NCBI RefSeq assembly: GCF_021462415.1
Contig: NZ_JAKEDS010000006.1
Coordinates: 1 to 64,000 of the forward strand
Direction: 5' to 3'
DNA from: Rhodohalobacter sp. 614A
Lineage (GTDB): Bacteria > Bacteroidota > Rhodothermia > Balneolales > Balneolaceae
DNA length: 64,000 bases
In this document: positions 34,898 to 43,278 of the stretch, piece by piece
How positions within the stretch are numbered: the stretch's first letter is position 1
How the letters are laid out: each line of letters begins with the position of its first letter
Made by a program: the position numbers and the translations under genes
The notes under the pieces: generated by a model
Databases searched by the model: none
The model's input: the letters and a program-made list of their open reading frames with translations, nothing else
What the model was told of the DNA's origin: nothing

Positions 34898-34924
34898 TAT
34901 GGCGCAGTTTATCACTGCGCCATA
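34898..34924. terminator. Perfect 11-bp stem-loop terminator
   Basis: TATGGCGCAGT (34898-34908) pairs with ACTGCGCCATA (34914-34924) across five bases. It lies just past the porin-like gene's stop. Confidence 0.65.
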
Positions 34925-34949
34925 AATGATTGGGATTACAAGCTATTTT

Positions 34950-36239
34950 TTAAAAACTGATGACAGCTTCCATCATTACGCCGTTAAATTCAGCACCGTC
35001 ATAAGGCGAACCGGCATAACCTTCTCCGTCATAGTTCTGAGTTACATACTCCAGCTTGGCCAGCACGTTTTTGGTGAGGAACCAGCCGCCGCCAATGTTG
35101 AAGCGATCGATTTCAATGTCACCACTGGTCATTTCGCCATCCACCAGGTTATAACGTCCACCAATATAGAGGTCTTCACCGGCACCAAATCGATACAACA
35201 GTTCGGCTCCATACTGGTTAAAGTTGCGTCGGTCATCGGCAGATTTGATTTTGCCGGACGCATTTTCATAGACCCCGTAGAATTCCAGACCCTGGTATTT
35301 GATGAAGGGGTTGATCATGAAGGCCGTCATTTCGCCTGGGGCTGCGGGCTGGCCGAAGCCCGGAGTAAAGCTTGGGGCAAAGCGGCCCGCGCGGAAGTTG
35401 CCCGGGGTTATAACATCGTAATATCGTGAACCGGCCCGGTCACCTGAATAGATGTAAATAGAAGCCGACTGTGAAATATTAAGGATGGAACCGGTCAGCC
35501 GCACGCGCAGATCGTCATTTACTTGTTTGTCGTAGCCGAGTTTTCCATAAACGGTGGCTTTGGTTTTAAAGTCATCCTCGGCGGCGTCTGTCACACTTTG
35601 GTTCAGTTTGCCGTTGCTTACTCCGAACATAGCCAGCAGGCCTTCATTGTAGTAATACACCTCGCCGGCCACTTCAGTGGTAAACGAATCCATAATGTAG
35701 TTGCCTACAAAGGGGTTGAAAATGGCTTGGGCATTGTCGGATCTTCGGAAGTGATTGTCGCCATAGTTTAATTCCATGTGGCCCACTTTAAAGCGTACTT
35801 TGTCCATCAGTCCGGAGAGGAAGTCTTCACTGATAAAATCCAGCCGGTCCACTTGCAGGTAGCCTCCTTTAACATACGCTTCATTATGGTTTTGCGATGA
35901 TAGATAAGTACGCAGGTGCATACGCACGCCGCTGGCCAGAGCCACATCCAGATCCAGGTTGGAAGTGGCCAAGTTAAAATTCGATTCTAAATCGGATAGA
36001 TTGCCTGCTGTATTATCGTGTCGCAGCCCCTGGAACTGTAGCGTATTTGCCCCTCCGACCCGAATGTTTATACCATTAAATTCTATATCCGTTTCAAAAG
36101 GAGCCTCGAACTGATTAAGTCCCCGCTGATCGGGATATGTGAAATATTGCAGGTCTCGCGTAAATTGCCCAAAAACATTTCCCACACTCAAAAAGAATGC
36201 GATGATCCCAAAAGTGATATGTTTGATGCTTAGTTTCAT
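34950..36239 (-). CDS. Outer-membrane porin-like protein
   Basis: 429 residues with signal peptide (FFLSVGNVFGQ) and a beta-barrel pattern throughout: alternating strands with aromatic girdles, ending VMMEAVISF with C-terminal Phe. Asp/Gly-rich turns such as SGDRAGSRYYD fit external loops. The family is not certain; it looks like Bacteroidota phosphate-selective or OprB-type porins. An operator lies 121 bp upstream, so it may be repressed or induced by copper. Confidence 0.7.
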   Translation of the reverse strand: MKLSIKHITFGIIAFFLSVGNVFGQFTRDLQYFTYPDQRGLNQFEAPFETDIEFNGINIRVGGANTLQFQGLRHDNTAGNLSDLESNFNLATSNLDLDVALASGVRMHLRTYLSSQNHNEAYVKGGYLQVDRLDFISEDFLSGLMDKVRFKVGHMELNYGDNHFRRSDNAQAIFNPFVGNYIMDSFTTEVAGEVYYYNEGLLAMFGVSNGKLNQSVTDAAEDDFKTKATVYGKLGYDKQVNDDLRVRLTGSILNISQSASIYIYSGDRAGSRYYDVITPGNFRAGRFAPSFTPGFGQPAAPGEMTAFMINPFIKYQGLEFYGVYENASGKIKSADDRRNFNQYGAELLYRFGAGEDLYIGGRYNLVDGEMTSGDIEIDRFNIGGGWFLTKNVLAKLEYVTQNYDGEGYAGSPYDGAEFNGVMMEAVISF

Positions 36240-36359
36240 AATGATGTCAGTTAATGATGTTATTATTTTTTTTCCTGATGTATCCTGTATTCAAGTTCGT
36301 AGTGTTGGTTAGAATGACAGTTTATATACAAGTTCTTCCTTAATGATAGTGCCTCTATC

Positions 36360-36376
36360 CTTAAAACAAGCTTAAA
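36360..36376. promoter_or_regulatory. Copper-regulon direct repeat before the porin gene
   Basis: CTTAAA-ACAAG-CTTAAA, 121 bp upstream of the porin start, the longest distance in the set. Confidence 0.7.
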
Positions 36377-36508
36377 TCAGACAAAAAAGACTGTAAAATT
36401 TGATCTGAAAATGCGAAGATAGAAATTCAGGATAGCTGGATTTTGGCTGTTAATTCTGGGTAGTAAGAGGTGGAAAAACTTGATGTTTTTTTTCGCTAAA
36501 AGAAGTTT

Positions 36509-37249
36509 TCAAACCAGCTGTATCACAAAATAGCTGCCATCATCTCTGCTGATAAATTTTTGCCAGATAATGCCCTGGCTCTTGTCAAGAATCTCAATAA
36601 CACGGTAACCGAATCCTTTCATCTTAATGCCCATTACATACACTCCAAGATCAACTTCTGAATTAATTTGATACTGCCAGGACTGTAGGGTATCGCTAGA
36701 TACCACCTGTCGGTCTTTGATAGATATTTTGCTTTTTCCTCCCAGGAAACCCACTAATCCTTTATCAATATTCAAGGTAAATTCAATAGGTTCCATCTCC
36801 CAGCCGGGCTTGGGAGCTGTTGGGTAAAAAGCGTTCGTATCCAACAGGTTGACTTTGATTTCGCTGCCTTGTCCGTAATCTGTAAAGGGGAAAATATTTA
36901 ACAGTACTTGCTGTTCATCCGGGCGGCAGGTATAGATTGTTTTTGTACTGTCCTGAGGCTCTCCTTTGGCATTATACGAATACAGTTCTACAGGAAGTTG
37001 GTAGATATTCTCTTTTTCCTCGATGGAGCCAATAATAAGTTTTTGAACAGATTGCAACTCACCTTGTTTGTTAAAATTACGCTTTTCATACCGGTTGCCG
37101 TCGATTTCAAAGAGCAGCATCTTTTGCGCTTGCTGTGCTGCAATAGTGCCGGGATATGTCGACAAAAATAAAAATCCCGTCATCATAAGAATAGCTACAA
37201 ACCGTCTGTACTTTACATGTTGTTTACTTCTGGCTATTCTAAGATTCAT
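36509..37249 (-). CDS. TapB/DUF3108-like exported protein
   Basis: 246 residues with a signal peptide (GFLFLSTYPGTIAAQ) and a beta-rich mature part with evenly spaced strands (KMLLFEIDGNRYEKRNF, FTLNIDKGLVGFLGG, MKMKGFGYRV). This matches the TapB/DUF3108-type fold of secreted lipid- or polymer-handling proteins. ATG overlaps the MFS gene's stop by four bases, so the two are translationally coupled and probably act together at the envelope. Confidence 0.6.
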   Translation of the reverse strand: MNLRIARSKQHVKYRRFVAILMMTGFLFLSTYPGTIAAQQAQKMLLFEIDGNRYEKRNFNKQGELQSVQKLIIGSIEEKENIYQLPVELYSYNAKGEPQDSTKTIYTCRPDEQQVLLNIFPFTDYGQGSEIKVNLLDTNAFYPTAPKPGWEMEPIEFTLNIDKGLVGFLGGKSKISIKDRQVVSSDTLQSWQYQINSEVDLGVYVMGIKMKGFGYRVIEILDKSQGIIWQKFISRDDGSYFVIQLV

Positions 37250-38469
37250 TGATTCATTTTGATATTTAGAAACATCCGCAACATATAACCCGGTACCATC
37301 AACACCAAGATTGAAAACAAAAAATATGGCAAATGAATATTCAGCGAATACAGCCCAGCTCCCAGGAACGAACCAGCGGCAAGCCCCAAGCTGCTGATGG
37401 ATGCCAGCAGTCCCATCCGCTCAACGACCCGGCTGTCACTTATTTTACTCGTCAGCGAAGCCAGGCCCGGTGTAACCAACGCCATGCCCAACGCCAGAAT
37501 GCTGACCACCATAATAATGAGGGCAAAAGCATTGGCAAACATCAAAAGGAAAAGAGCCAGCCCTACCAGCAGATATCCAACGGGCAATAGCCGCTCCTCT
37601 CCCCAGCGGTCGATCAGAGAGCCGGTTAGCCCGATCTGACTGATACTCATCCCGAGTGCACAGGCCATAAAAATAAATCCCATTTCCAAAACGCTGTACC
37701 CCAGGATCTGCTGTGCGTGCAGGGCGTAGGTGGTTTCGAACATGGAGAGTGCTCCCTGTGCAATCAGGGCGTAAATGAGTATTGGGAGCATCTTTCCCTT
37801 CATAATGCTTAAAAAACCAATATTACTCTGTTGACAGCCACTGCTTCCACTCTGAGATGATACATCGGATAACCAGAATACCACAGCCACCAGAGCCAAG
37901 AGTGAAAACCCACCGGCAATCAAAAAGGGCACCGTATAGGCGTTTGCGGCCAGCAGCTTCCAGGACCATCCGTTAAACCAATCAACATCCATAAAGAAAG
38001 AACTCAGGACCGGACCGAAGATAACCCCAAGGCTGGCCCCTCCACCCGTCCACGCCAACACTTTGCCCCTGTCTTTAACCGGACTGAGATCCGTAACCCA
38101 GGAGTTGACCGTGGGCAATACCGAGGCCGAAAAAAGTCCTCCTGCCACCCGGAGTACATATAATAGAACTAAGTCATCTGTCCAGCCAAACAGGATCAGG
38201 GAGAAGGCATAGCCACCCATGCCCGCGGCCAGCACGGGGGACCGCCCGATGCGGTCGGACCACCGGCCCCAAAGAGGAGCAGCAATAAACTGCATCAGCG
38301 GGAAAATCCCGGTCATCAATCCTACATGGATAGCCGGGGAAAGATTGAACAGTTCATTCGAACGCGCTGATTGTTCCACCAAAAACGGAAGAATGGGCAG
38401 TGTCAGTCCGTAGCCGATCATTACCAGAAATAGACAGAAAAGCAGGATTCCAATTTCTTTTTTATTCAT
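37246..38469 (-). CDS. MFS transporter (TetA/multidrug-like)
   Basis: 407 residues, twelve membrane helices. Motif A between helices 2 and 3 reads APLWGRWSDRIGRSPVL, as in TetA-type drug exporters, and GGASLGVIFGPVLSSFF is the antiporter motif C. It has a Cys-containing central loop (GSSGCQQSN). It is the first gene after the 38532 operator. The substrate is unknown; a metal-chelate or siderophore exporter is possible given the regulation. Confidence 0.85.
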   Translation of the reverse strand: MNKKEIGILLFCLFLVMIGYGLTLPILPFLVEQSARSNELFNLSPAIHVGLMTGIFPLMQFIAAPLWGRWSDRIGRSPVLAAGMGGYAFSLILFGWTDDLVLLYVLRVAGGLFSASVLPTVNSWVTDLSPVKDRGKVLAWTGGGASLGVIFGPVLSSFFMDVDWFNGWSWKLLAANAYTVPFLIAGGFSLLALVAVVFWLSDVSSQSGSSGCQQSNIGFLSIMKGKMLPILIYALIAQGALSMFETTYALHAQQILGYSVLEMGFIFMACALGMSISQIGLTGSLIDRWGEERLLPVGYLLVGLALFLLMFANAFALIIMVVSILALGMALVTPGLASLTSKISDSRVVERMGLLASISSLGLAAGSFLGAGLYSLNIHLPYFLFSILVLMVPGYMLRMFLNIKMNQ

Positions 38470-38531
38470 TTCAAACTTAAAGCTTCATTAAGCAATTAAA
38501 GAGTGATATTAACAAGTATAGAGTTGCTCCC

Positions 38532-38548
38532 CTTAAAGCCGACTTAAA
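38532..38548. promoter_or_regulatory. Copper-regulon direct repeat before the MFS-TapB unit
   Basis: CTTAAA-GCCGA-CTTAAA. The half-sites are exact but the spacer lacks the usual AAG, so it is the most divergent of the exact set. It lies 63 bp from the MFS start. Confidence 0.6.
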
Positions 38549-38855
38549 AGAATCACATTATTACAATTTTCCCCGGTGATTCTGTCTGATTATTGCTTAC
38601 TTTTTTAACTGATCTGGCAAAATAGTCTATATATCTATATACCAGCATGTTCAATTCAAAAGGGTTTGGTTTATGGTGTATTTAGTTACTTCATCTGCCT
38701 TTTCTGATTTGTCACCTATTAAGAGGCGTACATCTGAAATTAGTACAGGACCATTTTAACAATGGGCGTTTTTTTCTGTTTATACTTCAGATTGGAAATC
38801 TCCGGGGAGATGTGAAGACCAAGTCTGTCTTAAAGTAAAGTACTGCATAAACAGA
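38549..38855. other. Spacer without a gene
   Basis: AT-rich DNA with no protein-like frame; nothing else recognised except short A/T repeats near 38630. Confidence 0.5.
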
Positions 38856-39611
38856 CTATCTTTCTTTGATGTGTGAAGGATAGGCCAGATTCAGTTGATC
38901 CAGTCTTTCAACTATCTTCTTGATCACCATAAAATTCCGGTACCATTTTTGGTCGGCAGGCACCACGTGCCAGTCGGCCGCCTCGCAGCATTGTTCAAAA
39001 ACTTCCCGGTAGGCCTGCATGTAGTTGTCCCAATGGCTGTGGGCAACAAAATCGCCGGGATCGTATTTCCATCGTTTTCGCGGATCTTCCAGTCGTTGAT
39101 TGAGCCGCTTTATCTGCTCTTCTTTGGAAATATGGAGATAAAATTTAAGGACAACCGTGTTGTTCTCCTCTTTCAGCAGGTGCTCGAATGCGTTGATAGA
39201 GTCATAACGCTTTCGAAGCTGTTCTACAGGCACCAGGTTTTTAACATGCGACACAATAATATCCTCGTAGTGCGAACGGTTAAAAATATGGATCATTCCT
39301 TTGGGCGGCACGTGTTTGTGAATGCGCCAAAGAAAATCATACTGCTGTTCTTCCTTCGAAGGAACCTTCCATGATTTAACATGGCACCCGGCAGGGTTAA
39401 CTCCCGAAAATACATTTCTGACCGTTCCGTCTTTGCCGGAAGCATCCACTCCCTGGAAAATTGCCAGCAGGGCATGTTGACCATCGGCATAAAACACATT
39501 TTGCAACTCGGTCAATCTTTTTTTGAGGGCCTTGGTTTCCTTTTTTATTTTAGATTTGTTGACAGAATCAGGTGGTTGTGAAGAAAGAGTATAAAACGGC
39601 TCAGGTTTCAT
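38856..39611 (-). CDS. ppk2: Polyphosphate kinase 2 family protein
   Basis: 251 residues. Walker A is FQGVDASGKDGTV, the lid/Walker B region is IFNRSHYEDIIV, and the conserved WKVPSKEEQQYDFLWRIH and RKRWKYDPGDF segments define PPK2. These enzymes make or use polyphosphate to phosphorylate nucleotides. It lies 2 bp after a glutaredoxin-like gene. Polyphosphate is known to chelate copper and to help metal export, so the location is sensible, although no CTTAAA site precedes this pair. Confidence 0.92.
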   Translation of the reverse strand: MKPEPFYTLSSQPPDSVNKSKIKKETKALKKRLTELQNVFYADGQHALLAIFQGVDASGKDGTVRNVFSGVNPAGCHVKSWKVPSKEEQQYDFLWRIHKHVPPKGMIHIFNRSHYEDIIVSHVKNLVPVEQLRKRYDSINAFEHLLKEENNTVVLKFYLHISKEEQIKRLNQRLEDPRKRWKYDPGDFVAHSHWDNYMQAYREVFEQCCEAADWHVVPADQKWYRNFMVIKKIVERLDQLNLAYPSHIKER

Positions 39612-39613
39612 GA

Positions 39614-39949
39614 TTAATGATCTCCGGGTGATTTTGTACCATAGTATATTTGATCAACCTGTTGTCTCCAGCGGATCAGATCAAGAGTTTCATCAACTTT
39701 TGACAAAGACGGTTTTTCGTAATAGGTGCCGTTGATATCGAGAATAGGCAAGATCAGGGGATTGCCAAGTCCAGCCACCAGTTCTTTTTCTTTTTTGGAA
39801 TCGAATCGTAGATCGAAAAATGTAAACGACCATTTCTCTTCCCTAAGCAGATTGACCAGTTTGCGGAGGTAGTCGCACCACTCCTTGCAATATATAATTA
39901 TTGTGGTTTCGTTTTTTTTATCAGGGCTACTATCTGTTTGGTTATTCAT
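39614..39949 (-). CDS. Glutaredoxin-like protein with CxxxC motif (copy 1)
   Basis: 111 residues. Strand IIIYCKEWCDYLRKLVNLL places Cys21 and Cys25 at the glutaredoxin active site, but with three residues between them instead of two. NPLILPILDINGTYYEKPS supplies the cis-proline and the glutathione-binding loop. About 60% like the copy at 42943. The spacing would prevent a normal dithiol helix turn, so it may bind metal or glutathione rather than act as a standard reductase. Confidence 0.75.
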   Translation of the reverse strand: MNNQTDSSPDKKNETTIIIYCKEWCDYLRKLVNLLREEKWSFTFFDLRFDSKKEKELVAGLGNPLILPILDINGTYYEKPSLSKVDETLDLIRWRQQVDQIYYGTKSPGDH

Positions 39950-40150
39950 GGATTAGATATGTTTTGTATTAAAAAATTTCGTTTTGAATAAAATCCAGGA
40001 TAAAGCCGGTCAAGCGCTATCCCGTTGGAGGGATGGGGATCATATTGAAGGTTATAATCTGTTAAGTACCACATCCTATTCGCTTTACACCTGTCAGTCA
40101 AAACTATGTTATTTGTTGTATTTTGAATCCATTCTCTCGAATTGAATCGA

Positions 40151-40825
40151 TTAGTCTGGGTTGTCTGAAGAACCGCTGGGTGACCGTTGCAGAAACTGTT
40201 TCCATTTGCCTTTCACCGGAAGGAAGGCCGGGACGTTCTGCTTGTACTGGAGATACTCTTCTCCAAACTCCTCGATCACTTTCTTCTCTTCCCTTTTGGC
40301 AAGCAGGACATAAGCGATAACGATGACCGGGAACAGGCCAACGGAAAATATAGTCGGCCAGTGAATGACCCCCTCTCCAAAAAGCCCGATAAACAACCCG
40401 GTGTATTGGGGATGCCTGACCAGGCTGTACAGTCCGTCGGTGGCCAGCCTGTTTTCCTGTTTGGCGTGATACAGCTGCCGCCAGCCCTGGATAAAAATGC
40501 CAAATCCACCAAAAAGAAGGATATAACCCACGATCATCGAGATCATCATACCCGCTTCACCAACGCCCACTAAAGTAGACCAAAGGTTGGCGTTTAGATC
40601 ACCACTACCACTATCCAATCCCAGGAACCGGACCATCAGATAAATGGTAAGCGGGAAGCCGTACATCTCTGCATACAGTGCGATGATGAAGCCCTGAATC
40701 AATCCGGCTCCCATCCATTCCCGCCATGTTTTGGGTGCCAGATATTTGTATAAAAGCCAGGACGCAATAACGATCACAAAAAGCGCTATAATCCAGGCAC
40801 CTGAATGTTCAAATCCTCTTTCCAT
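40151..40825 (-). CDS. Isoprenylcysteine methyltransferase-like membrane enzyme
   Basis: 224 residues with five or six membrane helices and the PEMT/ICMT core LVRHPQYTGLFIGLFGEG followed by AKREEKKVIEEFGEEY. This group uses SAM to methylate small or lipid substrates in the membrane. It is the last gene of the SHOCT-GAPDH unit (62 bp after GAPDH), so it probably shares the 42230 operator. Substrate unknown. Confidence 0.75.
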   Translation of the reverse strand: MERGFEHSGAWIIALFVIVIASWLLYKYLAPKTWREWMGAGLIQGFIIALYAEMYGFPLTIYLMVRFLGLDSGSGDLNANLWSTLVGVGEAGMMISMIVGYILLFGGFGIFIQGWRQLYHAKQENRLATDGLYSLVRHPQYTGLFIGLFGEGVIHWPTIFSVGLFPVIVIAYVLLAKREEKKVIEEFGEEYLQYKQNVPAFLPVKGKWKQFLQRSPSGSSDNPD

Positions 40826-40887
40826 GTAACAATTCCGTATTGTTTGAAATTTTTACTAAGCCCTCTTAATAATGAAACCAAACCTTA

Positions 40888-41919
40888 CTAAATGAACCGT
40901 TGCGTAACGCCCAGCGAACGGTTTGTTTTATCAATCGATTTTTTGGGGTCCGATTCGATGCCGGTCAGCGCTCGGATGGCGTCGATGGTTTCAGGAATCA
41001 CAATCGCCTGGTTATCGACCAGGTAGGCGTAGTATAGCTCGTCACCTTCCACTTTGAGCATATCCTCCCAGATGGCCACTTCGTACATATCCCCATGGGG
41101 ACGACCCAGATCCAGCATAAGTTCCTTGACGGCATTATTGGCCGAAAGATCATCGCTCATATTGATAAATGCGGTTCGCATTGAGGTACTAAAAGCCTTC
41201 AGCACGTCCTCCTTAGATACTTCTTTGGTCAATTGCACGGTCCAGTAATGCATATGGGAAAGTGTTTGGGGTACTTTTACGGCGGCAGTTACCACATCCA
41301 GTTCGGGATCTACGCTCTGGGCATCCGGGCCCTGGTGACTGGGAATTTCCGGTTCAGGAACCATTGTATTCATGATACCGTTTTTGTGGCTTTCCCATGG
41401 GTCGGTGGCTCGGCGCAACAGCGTGCCACGTGCTTTATTCAGTAATCCCGCTCGTTTTAATGCGCTGAGGGTCCGTACGATAGAGGTGGTGTTGCAGGAG
41501 ACCACGCGGGTACTTTCCCGATTTAAAGCAGAGGCATAATTATTTTCCGCGCTGAAGGAATGCCCGGTCGTCTCATGCTTTTCCCCGCCCTGCACGATAA
41601 ACTTCACACCTGCCGTTTTATACCGTTCGGCATTTTGCGCGCCGAATTTTTTCGGAGCACAATCCACCACCACATCAGCGGCCTCCAGCAAATCATCCAG
41701 GCCTCCGGTCACCGAGATATTCTGATTGACCATCGCTTTGCGGCCTTCGTCCGTATTGGCAAATATCGGATACCCTTTGGCGGCTGCGGCTTTAATTCTC
41801 CAGTCGGCAGCTACATCACCGATGCCCACCAGTTCCATATCTTCTTGCAAGGTTACTGCTTCCGCCACCCGTTTTCCGATGACGCCATATCCGTTTACGG
41901 CTATTTTGATCTTTTCCAT
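40888..41919 (-). CDS. Type II (archaeal-type) glyceraldehyde-3-phosphate dehydrogenase
   Basis: 343 residues of the type II GAPDH family, common in archaea but rare in bacteria. It has the N-terminal NAD(P) site IAVNGYGVIGKRVAEA, the catalytic Cys142 in VVSCNTTS and the downstream LLRRATDPWESHKNGIMN and MHYWTVQL segments. It would interconvert glyceraldehyde 3-phosphate and 1,3-bisphosphoglycerate like the ordinary enzyme. Copper inactivates the usual GAPDH through its active-site cysteine, so a second isozyme under a copper operator could keep glycolysis running in stress. It is 17 bp after a SHOCT gene that carries the operator. Confidence 0.9.
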   Translation of the reverse strand: MEKIKIAVNGYGVIGKRVAEAVTLQEDMELVGIGDVAADWRIKAAAAKGYPIFANTDEGRKAMVNQNISVTGGLDDLLEAADVVVDCAPKKFGAQNAERYKTAGVKFIVQGGEKHETTGHSFSAENNYASALNRESTRVVSCNTTSIVRTLSALKRAGLLNKARGTLLRRATDPWESHKNGIMNTMVPEPEIPSHQGPDAQSVDPELDVVTAAVKVPQTLSHMHYWTVQLTKEVSKEDVLKAFSTSMRTAFINMSDDLSANNAVKELMLDLGRPHGDMYEVAIWEDMLKVEGDELYYAYLVDNQAIVIPETIDAIRALTGIESDPKKSIDKTNRSLGVTQRFI

Positions 41920-41936
41920 TGTTGTATTTTTTAATT

Positions 41937-42152
41937 TTACTTGTTTAGTTTTAAAACTTTCTTACGCTCCTCAAACTCTTCGCGTTCTATCTCTCCACGG
42001 GCAAACCTCTTAGTCAATATATCCATTGCGTCTTCCCGGTTATCACTATCGCGCCAATATGGAATCAAATCCAAAAAAACCAAAAGGAGTCCTATAGAGA
42101 TCACAATCCACCAGATCCAATGCATGCCGAAAAAATGATGATTGTAAAACAT
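41937..42152 (-). CDS. SHOCT-domain membrane protein 2
   Basis: 71 residues: MFYNHHFFGMHW then a membrane helix (IWWIVISIGLLLVFLDLI), then the SHOCT helices (AMDILTKRFARGEIEREEFEER). The HH-x-x-x-M-H opening could bind copper. Nearly the same as the copy at 44154. It leads the unit SHOCT-GAPDH-methyltransferase, 78 bp from the operator. Confidence 0.85.
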   Translation of the reverse strand: MFYNHHFFGMHWIWWIVISIGLLLVFLDLIPYWRDSDNREDAMDILTKRFARGEIEREEFEERKKVLKLNK

Positions 42153-42229
42153 GGTTTTGTAATTTTTATTTAACTGAAAATATCGTGTTCGGTTATTTAA
42201 GCTATTATTTATAAGATAGATGTAAGCGC

Positions 42230-42246
42230 CTTAAATAAAGCTTAAA
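42230..42246. promoter_or_regulatory. Copper-regulon direct repeat between divergent units
   Basis: CTTAAA-TAAAG-CTTAAA, 78 bp before SHOCT 2 (minus) and 113 bp before the five-helix protein (plus). Confidence 0.75.
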
Positions 42247-42358
42247 CCAAATAAAGAAGTTTATGTCTCTTGATACATTCAGATGTGAGATAACCATTGC
42301 GTATGTAGAATATACACTACACTAAAAGCACAAATCCATAATCAAGAAAGGGTATAAA

Positions 42359-42889
42359 ATGACAGAATTAAAGCTCACTCAGTTTATTATTCCGGTGATA
42401 GTATTGCTCATTATTACAGCCTGTTATATCTATTATTCAAGAAAAGTCTCAGAGAAAAATGTCTTCAACAAACTCATATTAAAAATCAGCGGCCTGGCTT
42501 TTTTGCTTAACCTTGTGTGGGAGATTGCCCAGGGACCGCTTTATTCGGGCTACGTCTATGATTTAAATCATATTTCCTTTTGTGCATTGGCATCCGTAGC
42601 CGATATGTTGATGGTACTGCTTCTTTATTTTGCCTTTAGCCTGTTCTATAAAGATCCGTATTGGCCGGGCAGAGTGACCATCCATAACGTGATCTCTTTG
42701 GTTCTTATAGGTGGGATAGGGGCCATTTTGGGCGAACTCAGACATCTTGCCGCCGGGAGCTGGAGCTACTCTGATGCAATGCCGCTGCTACCTTACGTAG
42801 AAGTCGGCCTATCTCCCGTATTGCAATTTATGATTCTGCCGGCTTTGATTTTTTATCTTACCAGCTTATCCATAAGAAAAGTCCAATGA
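42359..42889 (+). CDS. Small five-helix membrane protein, paralogue of 25566-26015
   Basis: 176 residues, about five membrane segments with an extra N-terminal one. It shares NLVWEIAQGPLY and VEVGLSPVLQFMILPALIFYL with the protein cotranscribed with the multicopper oxidase. An AAAGGG box precedes the ATG. It is the only plus-strand member of the copper region besides the two-component pair, and shares the 42230 operator. Function unknown. Confidence 0.75.
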   Translation: MTELKLTQFIIPVIVLLIITACYIYYSRKVSEKNVFNKLILKISGLAFLLNLVWEIAQGPLYSGYVYDLNHISFCALASVADMLMVLLLYFAFSLFYKDPYWPGRVTIHNVISLVLIGGIGAILGELRHLAAGSWSYSDAMPLLPYVEVGLSPVLQFMILPALIFYLTSLSIRKVQ

Positions 42890-42942
42890 GGTTGATTACC
42901 CTTAAAAAAATCGGGATTCATTCATCTATCTGTCGATCCGTT

Positions 42943-43278
42943 TTAATAAGTATTGTCCCCGGATGGTTCTTTACCATAGTAAGTTTGGTCGACTTTTTGT
43001 CTCCAGTGGGTTAACTCAAGCTGATTTGTGACCTCTGCAAACGATGGTTTTTCATAATAGACACCATTGATCTCTAGTATGGGTAAAATCAGCGGATTAC
43101 CCAGCTTTGATATCAACTCGTTAGCTTTTAATGTATCAAACCGAAGATCAATAAATGTGAAATTTTGTTGTTGCTCCCACAGAAGATTAACTACGTTTTT
43201 TAAATATTCACACCATTCCTTACAGTAAATAATGATGGTTGTACTTTTTTCTATGTGGTTATTATTGGAATCATTCAT
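42943..43278 (-). CDS. Glutaredoxin-like protein with CxxxC motif (copy 2)
   Basis: 111 residues, the same layout as copy 1: IIIYCKEWCEYLKNVVNLL with Cys19 and Cys23, LILPILEINGVYYEKPS and a C-terminal HWRQKVDQTYYG. It is translationally coupled to the ATP-cone nuclease (ATGA overlap) and so falls under the 44437 operator, whereas copy 1 is coupled to ppk2. Two separate copies with the same rare CxxxC spacing suggest the spacing is functional. Confidence 0.75.
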   Translation of the reverse strand: MNDSNNNHIEKSTTIIIYCKEWCEYLKNVVNLLWEQQQNFTFIDLRFDTLKANELISKLGNPLILPILEINGVYYEKPSFAEVTNQLELTHWRQKVDQTYYGKEPSGDNTY

